NCBI RefSeq assembly: GCF_019711535.1
Contig: NZ_JAIGNP010000003.1
Coordinates: 248,001 to 312,000, forward strand
Direction: 5' to 3'
From: Qipengyuania aestuarii
GTDB lineage: Bacteria > Pseudomonadota > Alphaproteobacteria > Sphingomonadales > Sphingomonadaceae
DNA length: 64,000 bases
Positions 36,139 to 45,329 of this stretch are shown here, in pieces. Position 1 is the stretch's first letter, and each line of letters begins with the position of its first letter. The notes under the pieces were generated by a model that was given only the letters and a program-made list of their open reading frames with translations, made no database searches and had not been told where the DNA came from. Both the position numbers and the translations under genes were made by a program.

Positions 36139-36930
36139 ATGTCGCTTGGTGACCAGATTGCTAAAAACTTACCTTATCTCCGCCGCTACGCGCGAGCCCT
36201 GACCGGCTCGCAGGCAACTGGAGATGCCTTTGTCCGCGCCACTCTCGAGGCGGCGTTGGCTGATGAACAACTCAAATCGTCCCTCGAAGGCGGTCGAGTT
36301 CCACTATATCGCGCTTTCAACAAGGTGTGGTCCAGTGCTTACATGGATGTGCCCGACATCGACAGCGAAGCCGGGCACGAAGGCGCCGCTCAGGATCGAC
36401 TGAAGTCGATCACGCCCCTGAACCGTCAGGCGTTGCTGCTTACCACTCTTGAAGATTTTTCGGTCGAGCAGGCTGGGGAGATCATGGAGTTGGAATCCGA
36501 CGAGATCGAACGTCTCGTGCAGGAAGCGGTCGGAGAAATCGATCGCGAGAGCGCAACCAGTGTCCTCATCATCGAGGACGAGCCGCTTATCTCCATGCAG
36601 CTGGAAGACCTCGTGACCTCCCTTGGCCACGAAGTTTGCGGAACGGCAGCCACGCGCACGCAGGCTCAGGAAGTTGTGGCGCAAAAGACGCCGGGATTGG
36701 TGCTGGCCGACATCCAGTTGGCAGATGGCTCCTCGGGACTGGATGCGGTGGACGATATCCTCGCTATCGATAGCGTCCCGGTGATTTTCATCACTGCCTA
36801 TCCTGAGCGCCTTCTCACTGGCGACCGTCCCGAACCGACATATCTCGTGACGAAGCCGTTTCAGGAACAGACGGTCCGTGCTGCGATCAGCCAGGCCCTT
36901 TTCTTCGGATCGAGCCGGCCACTGGGCTGA
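36139..36930 (+). CDS. phyR: General stress response regulator PhyR (anti-anti-sigma)
   Basis: A 263-residue protein. The first half is a sigma-factor-like domain (DQIAKNLPYLRRYARALTG, then NRQALLLTTLEDFSVEQAGEI) that mimics EcfG and binds NepR. The second half is a receiver domain with Asp191 in VLADIQLADG and the FATGUY-type motif FITAYPERL. When phosphorylated it frees EcfG from NepR. An EcfG promoter precedes it, and a strong terminator follows. The kinase gene next to it is convergent. Confidence 0.95.
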   Translation: MSLGDQIAKNLPYLRRYARALTGSQATGDAFVRATLEAALADEQLKSSLEGGRVPLYRAFNKVWSSAYMDVPDIDSEAGHEGAAQDRLKSITPLNRQALLLTTLEDFSVEQAGEIMELESDEIERLVQEAVGEIDRESATSVLIIEDEPLISMQLEDLVTSLGHEVCGTAATRTQAQEVVAQKTPGLVLADIQLADGSSGLDAVDDILAIDSVPVIFITAYPERLLTGDRPEPTYLVTKPFQEQTVRAAISQALFFGSSRPLG

Positions 36931-36950
36931 GTCACCCGATATTGCCAACA

Positions 36951-36985
36951 GGAAGGCCGCCCGGAGTTATTCGGGCGGCCTTCTT
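36951..36985. terminator. Terminator after phyR
   Basis: A perfect 12-bp stem (GAAGGCCGCCCG with CGGGCGGCCTTC) and an 8-nt loop, followed by TTGCGTTG. It ends the phyR unit. The weak T tract suggests it may work mainly through the stem. Confidence 0.7.
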
Positions 36986-37141
36986 GCGTTGTGACTGAAT
37001 GCTTCGCCCCACAAATCATCGAAACCTACGGAAGCTTACGGGCGATACACATAACGGGTATCTAGTCAGGGCTGAAACAGAACATCGCCCGCAGTACCAC
37101 CATCTTTGCAGAGCTAGCGGATCACCTGTGTAGCCGAGGTC

Positions 37142-38803
37142 TCACTGGTCGAGTTTGGCTGCGGCATACTTGCTACGGAGCGCAAACTCGCTTGGCTCGC
37201 GCACGGCAGCCATCAATCGGCAGCGTACGCCGTTCGGATCGAATTCGAGCTCAACCGGATGCCGGAGCTCGTGAGCGACGATCTTTTCAATCAGATCGAT
37301 ACCGAAGCCACGCTTGGTGGGTGGTTCAACATTGGGTCCGTTGCTCTCAATCCACTCGATGCGTGCAAGGTGCGGGTTTACCAATTCCCACGTGACGGAC
37401 ACCTGTCCTCCACTGCATGACAAAGCGCCGAATTTCGCCGCATTGGTCGCCAGTTCGTGAATGGCAAGGCCCAGAGACAGCGCATCGTTGGGTGCAAGTT
37501 CGACGTCCGGGCCTTTCGCCACCACTTCGTGATCATTCGCGTTTATATAGGGAGCGAGCTCTACCGATATGACCGCTGCAATTGGCGTTGTCCCCCACTC
37601 AGACTGGGTAAGCAGGTCGTGGGTCGCGGAAAGCGCGCGGATGCGATTGTCTATGCCCTCGGCAAACTCATCCAGGCTCTCCGCCCTGCGGCGTGTAAGC
37701 GACACGATCGACAGCACATTCGCGAGAGTGTTTTTCACTCGATGATTTAACTCGCGCGTCAGTGAATTACGGATGGAGTTCTGTTGGGCGAACCATTCCA
37801 GCGACCGACTATCTTCCTCTGCTTGCTGGGTGAGAAGGCGGGCCACTACAAGCAGTAGGCTCGCGACCGCGAGGCCGAAAAGCAAGGTGATGAGAGAGAG
37901 GGGCGAAAGGGCCATGTCCCGCTTTGACTGAACCACCAGCAACATGCGCCGATTGGCCAGATCCACATCGCGTTCCACGGTATGGCCATCATCGACCCAG
38001 TTTTCCGTCTCCACCATTAAGAGAGGCTTGCCACCCGACACGTCGAAAAAACGGAATGCAGCTTCTGGTGAAGTGATCAGTTCTGAAGCGGAGGTAAGAA
38101 ACTGCGAGGCGTTGAATGGGCTGTATACGAAGCCTTTCAAGCTCCGCTGGGCGCCGCGTCCATCGAAAACTGGCATGTAAATAATGAAACCGAACTCGTC
38201 GGGACCACTATCCTGAACCAGATTGACCCGCCCGCTGGCCGTGGGCCGGACCGTCCGGGTAGCCTCGTCCATCGCTGCTCTTCTGGTGGGTTCCGAATAC
38301 ATGTCGAAGCCGAGCGCTTTGCGGTTGCGAAGAGTGTCGGGCTGAAGGAATAGGACGGGCACGAGCTGCTTTCGCGGGTCGTCTTGCAGAGAAGGTCTCA
38401 CGTTCATCTGGCCCACGCGCCCGAAACTCAGCTGCTCCTCCACTGCCACAAGCTGGTTATCGGTGATCGCTGGGGCCCATCCGATCCCTTCAGCTCCGCG
38501 ATAATCCGCATCGAGCCTCAGCTCAGAGACGAATTGCCGGAAGACATCACCGGTAACGCTTTGCTGTGAACCAAATAAGGCAGCTCCCGCACGCAAAAAT
38601 GAGGAGCTGGAGTAAGCTCTCCTTTCGATGGCCGACACCATGGCATCGGCCTGACGGCTGAGATCGGCATTTTCCCTGACACGCTCCCCTCGCTCTATGG
38701 CGAAGACACTAAGGACGGTGACCGCTGCGACCAAAAGAAAGATAGCCAACGGCACTGCCCGTGGATAATCCACGAGCCAACGCCGCTTCCCCCCACGTCG
38801 CAT
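37142..38803 (-). CDS. CHASE-domain HWE/HisKA_2 sensor histidine kinase
   Basis: A 553-residue membrane kinase. A first transmembrane helix (AIFLLVAAVTVLSVFAIERG) is followed by a periplasmic CHASE domain of about 230 residues (RAGAALFGSQQSV, GIGWAPAI), a second helix near residue 310 and a cytoplasmic kinase. The phospho-acceptor His lies in RELNHRVKNTLANV, and the ATP-binding part has LGLAIHELATNAAKFGAL and GFGIDLIEKIV. Kinases of this class feed PhyR in sphingomonads (PhyK/Pak types). Position beside phyR and nepR-ecfG supports that role. Confidence 0.88.
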   Translation of the reverse strand: MRRGGKRRWLVDYPRAVPLAIFLLVAAVTVLSVFAIERGERVRENADLSRQADAMVSAIERRAYSSSSFLRAGAALFGSQQSVTGDVFRQFVSELRLDADYRGAEGIGWAPAITDNQLVAVEEQLSFGRVGQMNVRPSLQDDPRKQLVPVLFLQPDTLRNRKALGFDMYSEPTRRAAMDEATRTVRPTASGRVNLVQDSGPDEFGFIIYMPVFDGRGAQRSLKGFVYSPFNASQFLTSASELITSPEAAFRFFDVSGGKPLLMVETENWVDDGHTVERDVDLANRRMLLVVQSKRDMALSPLSLITLLFGLAVASLLLVVARLLTQQAEEDSRSLEWFAQQNSIRNSLTRELNHRVKNTLANVLSIVSLTRRRAESLDEFAEGIDNRIRALSATHDLLTQSEWGTTPIAAVISVELAPYINANDHEVVAKGPDVELAPNDALSLGLAIHELATNAAKFGALSCSGGQVSVTWELVNPHLARIEWIESNGPNVEPPTKRGFGIDLIEKIVAHELRHPVELEFDPNGVRCRLMAAVREPSEFALRSKYAAAKLDQ

Positions 38804-38926
38804 GAGTTTTTCTTGAACCAGCGGTATGCCTCACGATATTACAAGCTAAGCTTTGCCCATCTATCCGCCGAACAGAAGAAGGTTCCGTTATTTTTCTGCA
38901 GACTGATCATTAATTCGCTTTTTGCT

Positions 38927-38951
38927 GGAACTTGTTCCATGCAAGGGCGTT
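38927..38951 (+). promoter_or_regulatory. EcfG-type promoter upstream of nepR-ecfG
   Basis: GGAAC at 38927-38931 and CGTT at 38948-38951 with a 16-bp spacer. It lies about 90 bp before the nepR start and makes the operon autoregulated. Confidence 0.85.
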
Positions 38952-39038
38952 GTGCCAAAATTAGGGATCATGAGTCACGGGTGTGGGGCGGCGAAGAAAG
39001 CTCCTGCTTACGAAGACCAGGGACAAAATCTATATACG

Positions 39039-39221
39039 ATGACCGTTGATAATTCTTCCGCAAGCAAGCTTGGTACGGGCGGTGACAAGGAAGCGAAGAC
39101 CAGCGGGGGCGAACGCCCCGACTGGGCGCTTGGCCTGCGCCGACTTTACGATTCCGTTGTCGAGGAAGACCTTCCCGACACCTTCAAGGATCTCCTTTCG
39201 CAACTGGACAGTAAGGACTGA
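39039..39221 (+). CDS. nepR: Anti-sigma factor NepR
   Basis: A 60-residue protein from the ATG at 39039. The core GLRRLYDSVVEEDLPDTFKD and the following LLSQLD are the two NepR helices that clamp EcfG or the PhyR sigma-like domain. Upstream in-frame starts exist (38922, 38970), but they fall before or close to the EcfG promoter's transcription start and lengthen the family's usual size. The stop codon overlaps the ecfG start by 1 nt. Confidence 0.9.
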   Translation: MTVDNSSASKLGTGGDKEAKTSGGERPDWALGLRRLYDSVVEEDLPDTFKDLLSQLDSKD

Positions 39222-39829
39222 TGGGGGCTGAACAGCGTACGGCCTCCGAGAAGGCCGATTTCAAACAGGAATTGACCGACGTCGTTCCTCATCTGCGCGC
39301 TTTTGCTCGTGGTCTTTGTGGCCGCGCCGACATGGCGGATGATCTTGTGCAGGAAACCTTGCTGAAAGCTTGGGCCGCACAGGAACGCTTCCAGCCCGGG
39401 ACAAGTATGCGTGCGTGGACATTCGTGATCCTGCGCAACGCATATCTCACCGATATGCGACGCAATCGCTTCCGCGGCGAATATGACGAGACCGTGGCCG
39501 AGCGAATATTGACGGCTCCGGCCGGTCAGGAAGAACCGATCCATCTGTCCGATATGCATCGCGCCTTGCTGACGCTTCCGCCCGAGAGGCGCGAAGCACT
39601 ACTGCTCGTGGGTGCCGGTGGATTTTCCTATGAAGAAGCCGCCAATATCTGTGGCTGTGCGGTAGGTACGATCAAGAGCCGTGTGGGCAGAGCCCGCTCT
39701 GCTCTGAACGCCATGCTGGCCGATGGCTCGATCCCCAAACGGTCCATCGACGATGACACGGCTCACCGTGCGATACTTGAGGAACTAGATGATGTCGCTG
39801 CCGGACAGGGGTCTTCCTCGCGGAACTGA
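39221..39829 (+). CDS. ecfG: General stress response sigma factor EcfG
   Basis: A 202-residue ECF sigma factor. Region 2 reads LRAFARGLCGRADMADDLVQ and continues ETLLKAWAAQERF; region 4 has LPPERREALLLVGAGGFSYE and then CAVGTIKSRVGRAR. This matches the ECF15 (EcfG) group. Start ATG overlaps the nepR stop (TGATG). NepR holds it inactive; phosphorylated PhyR releases it. It recognises GGAAC-N16/17-CGTT promoters such as the two in this window. Confidence 0.95.
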   Translation: MGAEQRTASEKADFKQELTDVVPHLRAFARGLCGRADMADDLVQETLLKAWAAQERFQPGTSMRAWTFVILRNAYLTDMRRNRFRGEYDETVAERILTAPAGQEEPIHLSDMHRALLTLPPERREALLLVGAGGFSYEEAANICGCAVGTIKSRVGRARSALNAMLADGSIPKRSIDDDTAHRAILEELDDVAAGQGSSSRN

Positions 39830-39875
39830 TGGCGAGGCCGAACTCCTTGTCCTCTCGGCGCCAACCGCCGGATAA

Positions 39876-41051
39876 ATGCAGATGAGTGACGGCCCAGTCC
39901 GCCCAGAGGATAAAGCTTCCGCGCCGGGCGAAGGTCGCTTTTCGCTGGCGGAGCAGGAACTGCGCCTGATATCGGCACTGGTCCTGCTGATCGGCATCGG
40001 CCTGTTTCTCGCACTCCCCTTCGTGTTGTCGATCGGGTCGGTGGTCTTCCTGCCTGTTGTCACCGCGATCATACTGACTGTCATTCTCTCTCCGCTCGCC
40101 GACAAGCTGAACGGTTGGGGGGTGCCCAATGCGCTTTCTGCCCTGATTTCCTTGCTGTTCTTTTTCGCGGTCCTGATCCTTGCACTCGCATTGATCCTTC
40201 AGCCGGCTACTGTCCTGTTTGATGAACTGCCGGCAATGCTCAATCAGGTCGGCGAGCGGTTCACCCAGTTGCGCGATCAGTTCGCGTGGATCGGCCAGAT
40301 CAACGAACAGCTGGCCGAACTGATGGACCGGGGGGAATCGCAAGAGGTAGTAGTAGCGACGCCAAGCCTCCTCGAAGAACTGGCATTTGCGACGCCAAGC
40401 CTTGTGATCGAAACCATCCTAACCCTCTTAATGGCTTTTTTCATGATCGAGGCCAGAGTACGGCTCAGGCAGCGGCTGCTGTTCGGTCGGTCGAGTTTTG
40501 GCACCAGCATCAAGGCAGCACGCGTTTTGCGCGAGGTACAGGACCGCGTTGCAGCTTACATCCTGACGGTGGGGTGGATCAATGCTGCCGTCGGCGTCGT
40601 CGTTGCGCTCGGCGCTTGGGCGCTCGGTGTCGATGCGCCAATCATGTGGGGCGGCCTTGCGGCCATTCTTAATTTTCTTCCCTATATCGGCCCGACCGTC
40701 ATGGTCGGCCTGCTCGCCCTCTTTGGTATCGGCACGGCCGACACGGTATTTCTTGGCCTGATCCCTGCTGCGGCCTATCTCGGCCTGCACACGATCGAGG
40801 CCAATGTCGTGACGCCTTCTATTTTGGGCGCGCGGTTCACGATGAACCCTGTCATGATCCTGATCGCGCTTTCCTACTTCACATGGATCTGGGGAGTATT
40901 CGGGGCCTTGCTGTCGGTGCCCATCCTGCTGATGCTGACCGCCTTGTTCGATCACGTCGGACGGCCCAATCTGGTCGGCTTCATCTTCGGGGAACCCCTG
41001 TTCTCCAATAACCTTCTAGACCTCTCCGCCGAACCAGAAGCAGAAGTATAA
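39876..41051 (+). CDS. AI-2E/PerM family permease
   Basis: A 391-residue membrane protein of the AI-2E exporter (PerM/YdiK) family. Paired helices at the N-terminus are followed by a long amphipathic region (residues about 105-160) and a C-terminal helix bundle with PYIGPTVMVGLLALFGIGT and the NVVTPSILGARFTMNPV signature. Transport substrate is unknown; only some relatives move AI-2, and others act as ion antiporters. It follows ecfG after 46 nt and could belong to that transcript. Confidence 0.8.
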   Translation: MQMSDGPVRPEDKASAPGEGRFSLAEQELRLISALVLLIGIGLFLALPFVLSIGSVVFLPVVTAIILTVILSPLADKLNGWGVPNALSALISLLFFFAVLILALALILQPATVLFDELPAMLNQVGERFTQLRDQFAWIGQINEQLAELMDRGESQEVVVATPSLLEELAFATPSLVIETILTLLMAFFMIEARVRLRQRLLFGRSSFGTSIKAARVLREVQDRVAAYILTVGWINAAVGVVVALGAWALGVDAPIMWGGLAAILNFLPYIGPTVMVGLLALFGIGTADTVFLGLIPAAAYLGLHTIEANVVTPSILGARFTMNPVMILIALSYFTWIWGVFGALLSVPILLMLTALFDHVGRPNLVGFIFGEPLFSNNLLDLSAEPEAEV

Positions 41052-41086
41052 AAAAGGCCGCCCTGCAATCGCACGGCGGCCTCTTT
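41051..41086. terminator. Bidirectional terminator between the permease gene and sodB
   Basis: An 8-bp stem (AGGCCGCC with GGCGGCCT) and a 12-nt loop. On the minus strand it is followed by TTTTTT, so it mainly ends sodB; on the plus strand by CTCTTTA. Confidence 0.75.
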
Positions 41087-41106
41087 AAACTATCTGAGCG
41101 GACTGC

Positions 41107-41718
41107 TTAGCAGGGATATTCCCAAGTGGTCCCACGCGCCAGATTGTCGCTGGCGAAGCTCCAGTTAAGTTTGTCGCTAACTGCACCAAGGTACTCGGGA
41201 CGCGCGTTCTGATGATCGAGGTAGTATGCATGCTCCCACAGGTCGATGACCAGGAGCGGGTTGATACCATCTTGATCTGCCAGCGTATCGCCATCATGCG
41301 TTTCTTCTATGGTGAGTTCGCCGTTCTTCACTGCGAGCCAGACCCAGCCGCTGGCGAAATGGCCTGCGCCGCGCTCTTTCAGTTTGTCCTTGAGCTTGTC
41401 GACCGAACCGAAAGCCTTGTCGATCATGCTCTTGAGCTCGTCCGAGGCAGCAGTTTCCTCGCTGGCCATTGAATGCCAGTAAAAGCCGTGGTTCCAGCTC
41501 TGAGCGGAGTTATTAAACAGGCCCTGATTGCTGTCACGCGCGGAGGAAATCACTTCTTCTAACTTCTTCCCATCAAGATCCCCGCCTTCGATAGCGGCGT
41601 TCGTCTTGTCGATATAAGCCTTGTGATGCTTTCCGTGATGATAGCTCAGCGTCTTGGCCGAGACGGCCGGTTCAAGTGCAGTGTCTTCATAAGGAAGGTC
41701 GATCAGCTCGAAAGCCAT
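41107..41718 (-). CDS. sodB: Superoxide dismutase [Fe]
   Basis: A 203-residue Fe/Mn superoxide dismutase. Metal ligands His27, His77, Asp159 and His163 are present (SYHHGKHH, SWNHGFYW, DLWEHAYYLDH). The sequence FNNSAQSWNHGFYW with Gln near the metal points to the iron form. It converts superoxide to oxygen and peroxide in the cytoplasm. It is a single gene, divergent from glmM. Confidence 0.95.
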   Translation of the reverse strand: MAFELIDLPYEDTALEPAVSAKTLSYHHGKHHKAYIDKTNAAIEGGDLDGKKLEEVISSARDSNQGLFNNSAQSWNHGFYWHSMASEETAASDELKSMIDKAFGSVDKLKDKLKERGAGHFASGWVWLAVKNGELTIEETHDGDTLADQDGINPLLVIDLWEHAYYLDHQNARPEYLGAVSDKLNWSFASDNLARGTTWEYPC

Positions 41719-41896
41719 GAATAGGTCCCCTTTGAGAATTGGTGTTAAAAAGTTTGGAACTCGAATTCCTAACGCACATCCAAGCTTGTGGTTGCAGCGA
41801 GCTGCGACAATAGGAACAGAAGCGTGGCAAATCGACTTTCTTTAGCCGCGCATTCAAGCCAGAAGATTGGTTTACAAGGTTTTACGAGAGGCTCCC

Positions 41897-43234
41897 ATGG
41901 CACGGAAATTTTTTGGCACAGACGGCATTCGCGGTCGCGTGAACGAAGGAGTGATGACCGCTGAAAATGCCATGAAGGTCGGTCAGGCCGCAGGCACGCA
42001 CTTCCTTCGCGGGAACCATCGCCACCGTGTCGTGATCGGCAAGGACACTCGCCTCTCAGGCTATATGGTGGAAAGCGCACTGGTGGCAGGCTTCGCCAGC
42101 GTCGGGATGGATGTCATCATGACCGGCCCCCTGCCCACGCCGGCGATCGCGCTGCTGACGCGGGAAATGCGGGCAGACCTTGGGGTCATGATTTCCGCCA
42201 GTCATAATCCTTTCGAAGATAATGGCATCAAGCTGTTCGGTCCGGACGGTTTCAAACTATCCGATGCTGCTGAAATGGCCATCGAGACATTGATGGAACA
42301 AGAACCGCTGCTGGTTAGCCCGGATTTGGTAGGCCGCGCGCGCCGGATCGATGACGCGAGTGGCCGATACATCCATGCCGTCAAGCAATCGGTTGCCAGC
42401 GATATTCGCTTCGATCGGCTGAAAGTCGTGGTGGATTGCGCCAATGGAGCAGCCTATCGCGTCGCCCCCTCGGCGATATGGGAACTGGGTGCCGAAGTAA
42501 TCGCCATGGGCGTCGAGCCCAACGGCACAAACATCAATCGCGACGTCGGATCAACCTCACTCGATGCAGTGAAAAAGCGCGTAGTCGAGGAACAGGCGGA
42601 TATCGGCATTGCGCTCGACGGCGACGCCGACCGTCTCATCGTCATCGACGAAAAAGGGCGCGCGGTCGATGGTGACCAGATCATGGCGCTTATCGCCACG
42701 CGGCTGCACGAGCGCAACGATCTTACTGGCGGAGGTGTCGTCGCCACCGTGATGAGCAACCTCGGTCTCGAGCGCTATCTGCATGGTCTGGGCCTGACGC
42801 TCGAGCGCACCAAGGTGGGTGACCGATACGTACTGGAAAGAATGCGCGAAGGCGGCTTCAACGTGGGCGGTGAACAATCCGGCCACATGATCCTGACCGA
42901 TCATGGAACCACAGGCGATGGCACGGTCGCCGCCCTGCGGATTCTGGCGAGCCTGGTTCGTTCGGGGAAGCAGGCAAGCGAATTGCTCCACGTGTTCGAT
43001 CCCTTGCCCCAGCTCCTGAAAAACGTCCGCTATTCCGGCGGTGCGCCGCTGGAAAACCAAACGGTCAAAAAAGCCATTATGGACTCCGAAAAGGAACTCG
43101 AAGGCAAGGGCCGTCTGGTGATCCGCCCTTCAGGTACGGAACCTGTCATACGCGTCATGGCGGAAGGCGATGACGCCGGACAAGTCGAAAAGGTGGTCGA
43201 CCGTATCTGCGACGCCGTGAAGGCTGTCGCCTGA
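41897..43234 (+). CDS. glmM: Phosphoglucosamine mutase
   Basis: A 445-residue enzyme that converts glucosamine-6-phosphate to glucosamine-1-phosphate for UDP-GlcNAc, and so feeds peptidoglycan and LPS. The ATG at 41897 fits the family start [12 protein letters not shown]. The phospho-serine is Ser102 in ISASHNPF, the metal-binding loop DGDADR is at 241-246, and the C-terminal phosphate site is [12 protein letters not shown]. It overlaps the DUF1272 gene at TGATG. Confidence 0.95.
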   Translation: MARKFFGTDGIRGRVNEGVMTAENAMKVGQAAGTHFLRGNHRHRVVIGKDTRLSGYMVESALVAGFASVGMDVIMTGPLPTPAIALLTREMRADLGVMISASHNPFEDNGIKLFGPDGFKLSDAAEMAIETLMEQEPLLVSPDLVGRARRIDDASGRYIHAVKQSVASDIRFDRLKVVVDCANGAAYRVAPSAIWELGAEVIAMGVEPNGTNINRDVGSTSLDAVKKRVVEEQADIGIALDGDADRLIVIDEKGRAVDGDQIMALIATRLHERNDLTGGGVVATVMSNLGLERYLHGLGLTLERTKVGDRYVLERMREGGFNVGGEQSGHMILTDHGTTGDGTVAALRILASLVRSGKQASELLHVFDPLPQLLKNVRYSGGAPLENQTVKKAIMDSEKELEGKGRLVIRPSGTEPVIRVMAEGDDAGQVEKVVDRICDAVKAVA

Positions 43235-43458
43235 TGCTGGAGATGCGCGCCAATTGCGAACGCTGCGGCACGAATACGCCAGCCGAGGCGCCAGGGGCGT
43301 TTATCTGCAGCCTCGAGTGCACCTATTGCGCGGATTGCGCAGATAGTCTGGACGATCTGTGTCCGAACTGCGGTGGTGAATTGATGGATCGGCCCACGAG
43401 GTCGCGCCAGATACAGGAACGCTATCCACCTGGATCGGCGCAGAAAGGGCGGGCATGA
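43234..43458 (+). CDS. DUF1272 cysteine-rich protein
   Basis: A 74-residue protein with nine cysteines in pairs (CERC, CSLEC, CADC, CPNC), a zinc-ribbon-like arrangement matching DUF1272. Its function is unknown. It is translationally coupled to glmM (TGATG) and to thiD (ATGA), so it is certainly expressed with them. Confidence 0.85.
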   Translation: MLEMRANCERCGTNTPAEAPGAFICSLECTYCADCADSLDDLCPNCGGELMDRPTRSRQIQERYPPGSAQKGRA

Positions 43459-44276
43459 CAGAGACGCAATCACCCCCACGCATTCTGTCGATTGCCGGGT
43501 CCGATTCTTCAGGCGGAGCGGGCATCCAGGCCGACATCAAGACCATTACCATGCTCGGTGGGTATGCGATGACGGCAATAACGGCGGTGACCGCGCAAAA
43601 CACCACGGGAGTTCAGGCAGTCGAGGTATTCGATAGCGATTTTGTAATGAAGCAAGTCGAAAGCTGCCTGGATGATCTTACGGCCGATGCGATCAAGATC
43701 GGCATGTTGGGCTCGCCGGAGATCGCCCTGCGACTGGCGGAGCGCCTCGACAGCTTTGCTGGCCCTATCGTATTCGATCCAGTGATGATCGCCACCAGCG
43801 GTGCGGTCCTGGCCGATGAAGCCACCATCGATGCGTTTGGCGCGCTGATGCAGATCGCCACGGCAGTCACGCCAAATTTACCAGAGCTTGCGGCTCTTAC
43901 CGGGCGCAAGAACATTCCTGCCGAGGAAATTTTCGAGGCTGCGCGCGAATTGGCTGAAACTCAGGACACGATCGTGTTGGCGAAGGGCGGCCATAGCGAT
44001 GGCGACCAGGTCATCGACTATGTGGTGTCGGCCAGCGGCAGGATCGCCAGCTTCGGGCATGAGCGGATCGAGACCCGGCACACCCATGGCACTGGCTGCA
44101 CCCTCTCTTCTGCCCTCGCCACCATGCTCGCGCATGGTCAGCCGCTGACCCACGCTGTGCGCATCGCGCGGGCCTTTACCCGCGCAGCCATCGAGCAGGC
44201 ACCGGGTTACGGCAGCGGGAATGGCCCGCTCGGCCACCAGTCCGTCAGGAAACTGGAGCCGGGCGAAGCACTTTAG
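43455..44276 (+). CDS. thiD: Hydroxymethylpyrimidine/phosphomethylpyrimidine kinase
   Basis: A 273-residue ribokinase-fold enzyme that phosphorylates HMP and HMP-P in thiamine synthesis. Landmarks are ILSIAGSDSSGGAGIQADIK at the start, TAQNTTGVQ, VTPNLPELAALTG, and the anion-hole HGTGCTLSSALA near the end. Length is normal. It ends the glmM-DUF1272-thiD operon and is convergent with, overlapping by 4 nt, the LOG-type gene. Confidence 0.93.
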   Translation: MTETQSPPRILSIAGSDSSGGAGIQADIKTITMLGGYAMTAITAVTAQNTTGVQAVEVFDSDFVMKQVESCLDDLTADAIKIGMLGSPEIALRLAERLDSFAGPIVFDPVMIATSGAVLADEATIDAFGALMQIATAVTPNLPELAALTGRKNIPAEEIFEAARELAETQDTIVLAKGGHSDGDQVIDYVVSASGRIASFGHERIETRHTHGTGCTLSSALATMLAHGQPLTHAVRIARAFTRAAIEQAPGYGSGNGPLGHQSVRKLEPGEAL

Positions 44277-45160
44277 CGATCGAGTTCGTAGAAGGCTGAG
44301 ATATGGTCCCACGCATCTTCGGCGGTTTCACACCAGCGGAACAGATCGAGGTCCTTTTTCGAGATCGTGCCTTCTTCGGCGATCGCCTCGAAATTCACCA
44401 CTCGCTTCCAGAAATCCTCTCCAAATAGCAATATGGGCATGGGCTTCATCTTGCCGGTCTGGATCAACGTCAGCAGTTCGAAAAACTCGTCGAACGTGCC
44501 GAAACCGCCCGGGAAGACCGCCACGGCTTTAGCCCGCAGCAGGAAGTGCATCTTGCGCAGTGCGAAATAGTGGAAATTTAGCGACAGATAAGGCGTCACA
44601 TAGGTATTGGGCGCCTGCTCATGCGGCAGGATGATATTGAGCCCGATGCTTTCACCGCCGGCATCGCTTGCCCCGCGATTGGCGGCTTCCATGATCGATG
44701 GGCCGCCACCCGAGCAGACCACGAACTGCCGCTTGCCGTCCTGAATGATCGATTTTTCGGTGACCATGCGCGCCAGCTTGCGCGCCTCGCCGTAATATTT
44801 CGACTTGGCAACCAGACTCTCGACGACCTTGCGCTCTTCCTCGGGCAGATCCTTCGCGCCTTCCAGCGCCTCTTCCGCGGATTCGGGCGGTGGGATACGC
44901 GCACTGCCATACATTACCATGGTCGAGCCGACCCCGGCCTCGTCGAGGATCATCTCCGGCTTGAGAAGTTCGAGCTGGAAGCGGACCGGCCTCAGCTCTT
45001 CACGCAACAGGAATTCCTTATCCTGAAAGGCGAGCTTATACGCCGGATGGGCGGTCTGAGGCGTCTGCTTGGGCTGTGATTTTTCGAATTCGGCCTCTTC
45101 TTCGGCCGGGTAGAATTTGCGATCCTGCAGATCGCGCTTGGTCTTTTCTTCTTCTGTCAT
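44273..45160 (-). CDS. LOG family (TIGR00730) Rossmann-fold protein
   Basis: A 295-residue protein of the lysine-decarboxylase-like LOG family. The signature PGGFGTFDEFFE (PGGxGTxxE) and VCSGGGPSIMEAANRGA are present. Characterised relatives release bases from nucleoside 5'-monophosphates. This long form has a charged N-terminal extension of about 70 residues (EEEKTKRDLQDRKFYPAEEE). It is the last gene before the integrase and marks the chromosomal flank of the mobile region. Confidence 0.85.
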   Translation of the reverse strand: MTEEEKTKRDLQDRKFYPAEEEAEFEKSQPKQTPQTAHPAYKLAFQDKEFLLREELRPVRFQLELLKPEMILDEAGVGSTMVMYGSARIPPPESAEEALEGAKDLPEEERKVVESLVAKSKYYGEARKLARMVTEKSIIQDGKRQFVVCSGGGPSIMEAANRGASDAGGESIGLNIILPHEQAPNTYVTPYLSLNFHYFALRKMHFLLRAKAVAVFPGGFGTFDEFFELLTLIQTGKMKPMPILLFGEDFWKRVVNFEAIAEEGTISKKDLDLFRWCETAEDAWDHISAFYELDR

Positions 45161-45293
45161 GCCCGCGCGATAGTGCGGACATGCGGCAGCGACAAGTCAT
45201 GAGAAGAAAATGGCAGGGGTGACAGGAACCCCAGCCAGAAATCGCCCAAGCATCTGAAAGCTCTCGTTTCCCATTCCATCTCTGCCTTGGTTC

Positions 45294-45326
45294 GCCACGG
45301 CAGGGTGCCACGGAAGGGGGCCACGG
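45294..45326 (+). repeat. Three 13-bp iterons ahead of the integrase gene
   Basis: GCCACGG recurs at 45294, 45307 and 45320, exactly 13 bp apart, with related spacers (CAGGGT, AAGGGG). The last copy ends 3 nt before the integrase ATG. Such direct repeats may be arm-type integrase sites, regulator sites, or part of the attachment region. Confidence 0.6.
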
Positions 45327-45329
45327 CAC

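Noticed and set aside
45294..45326. CRISPR-like array
   Set aside because: The repeats are 7 bp with a 13-bp period, far too short for CRISPR, and no cas gene is present in the window.
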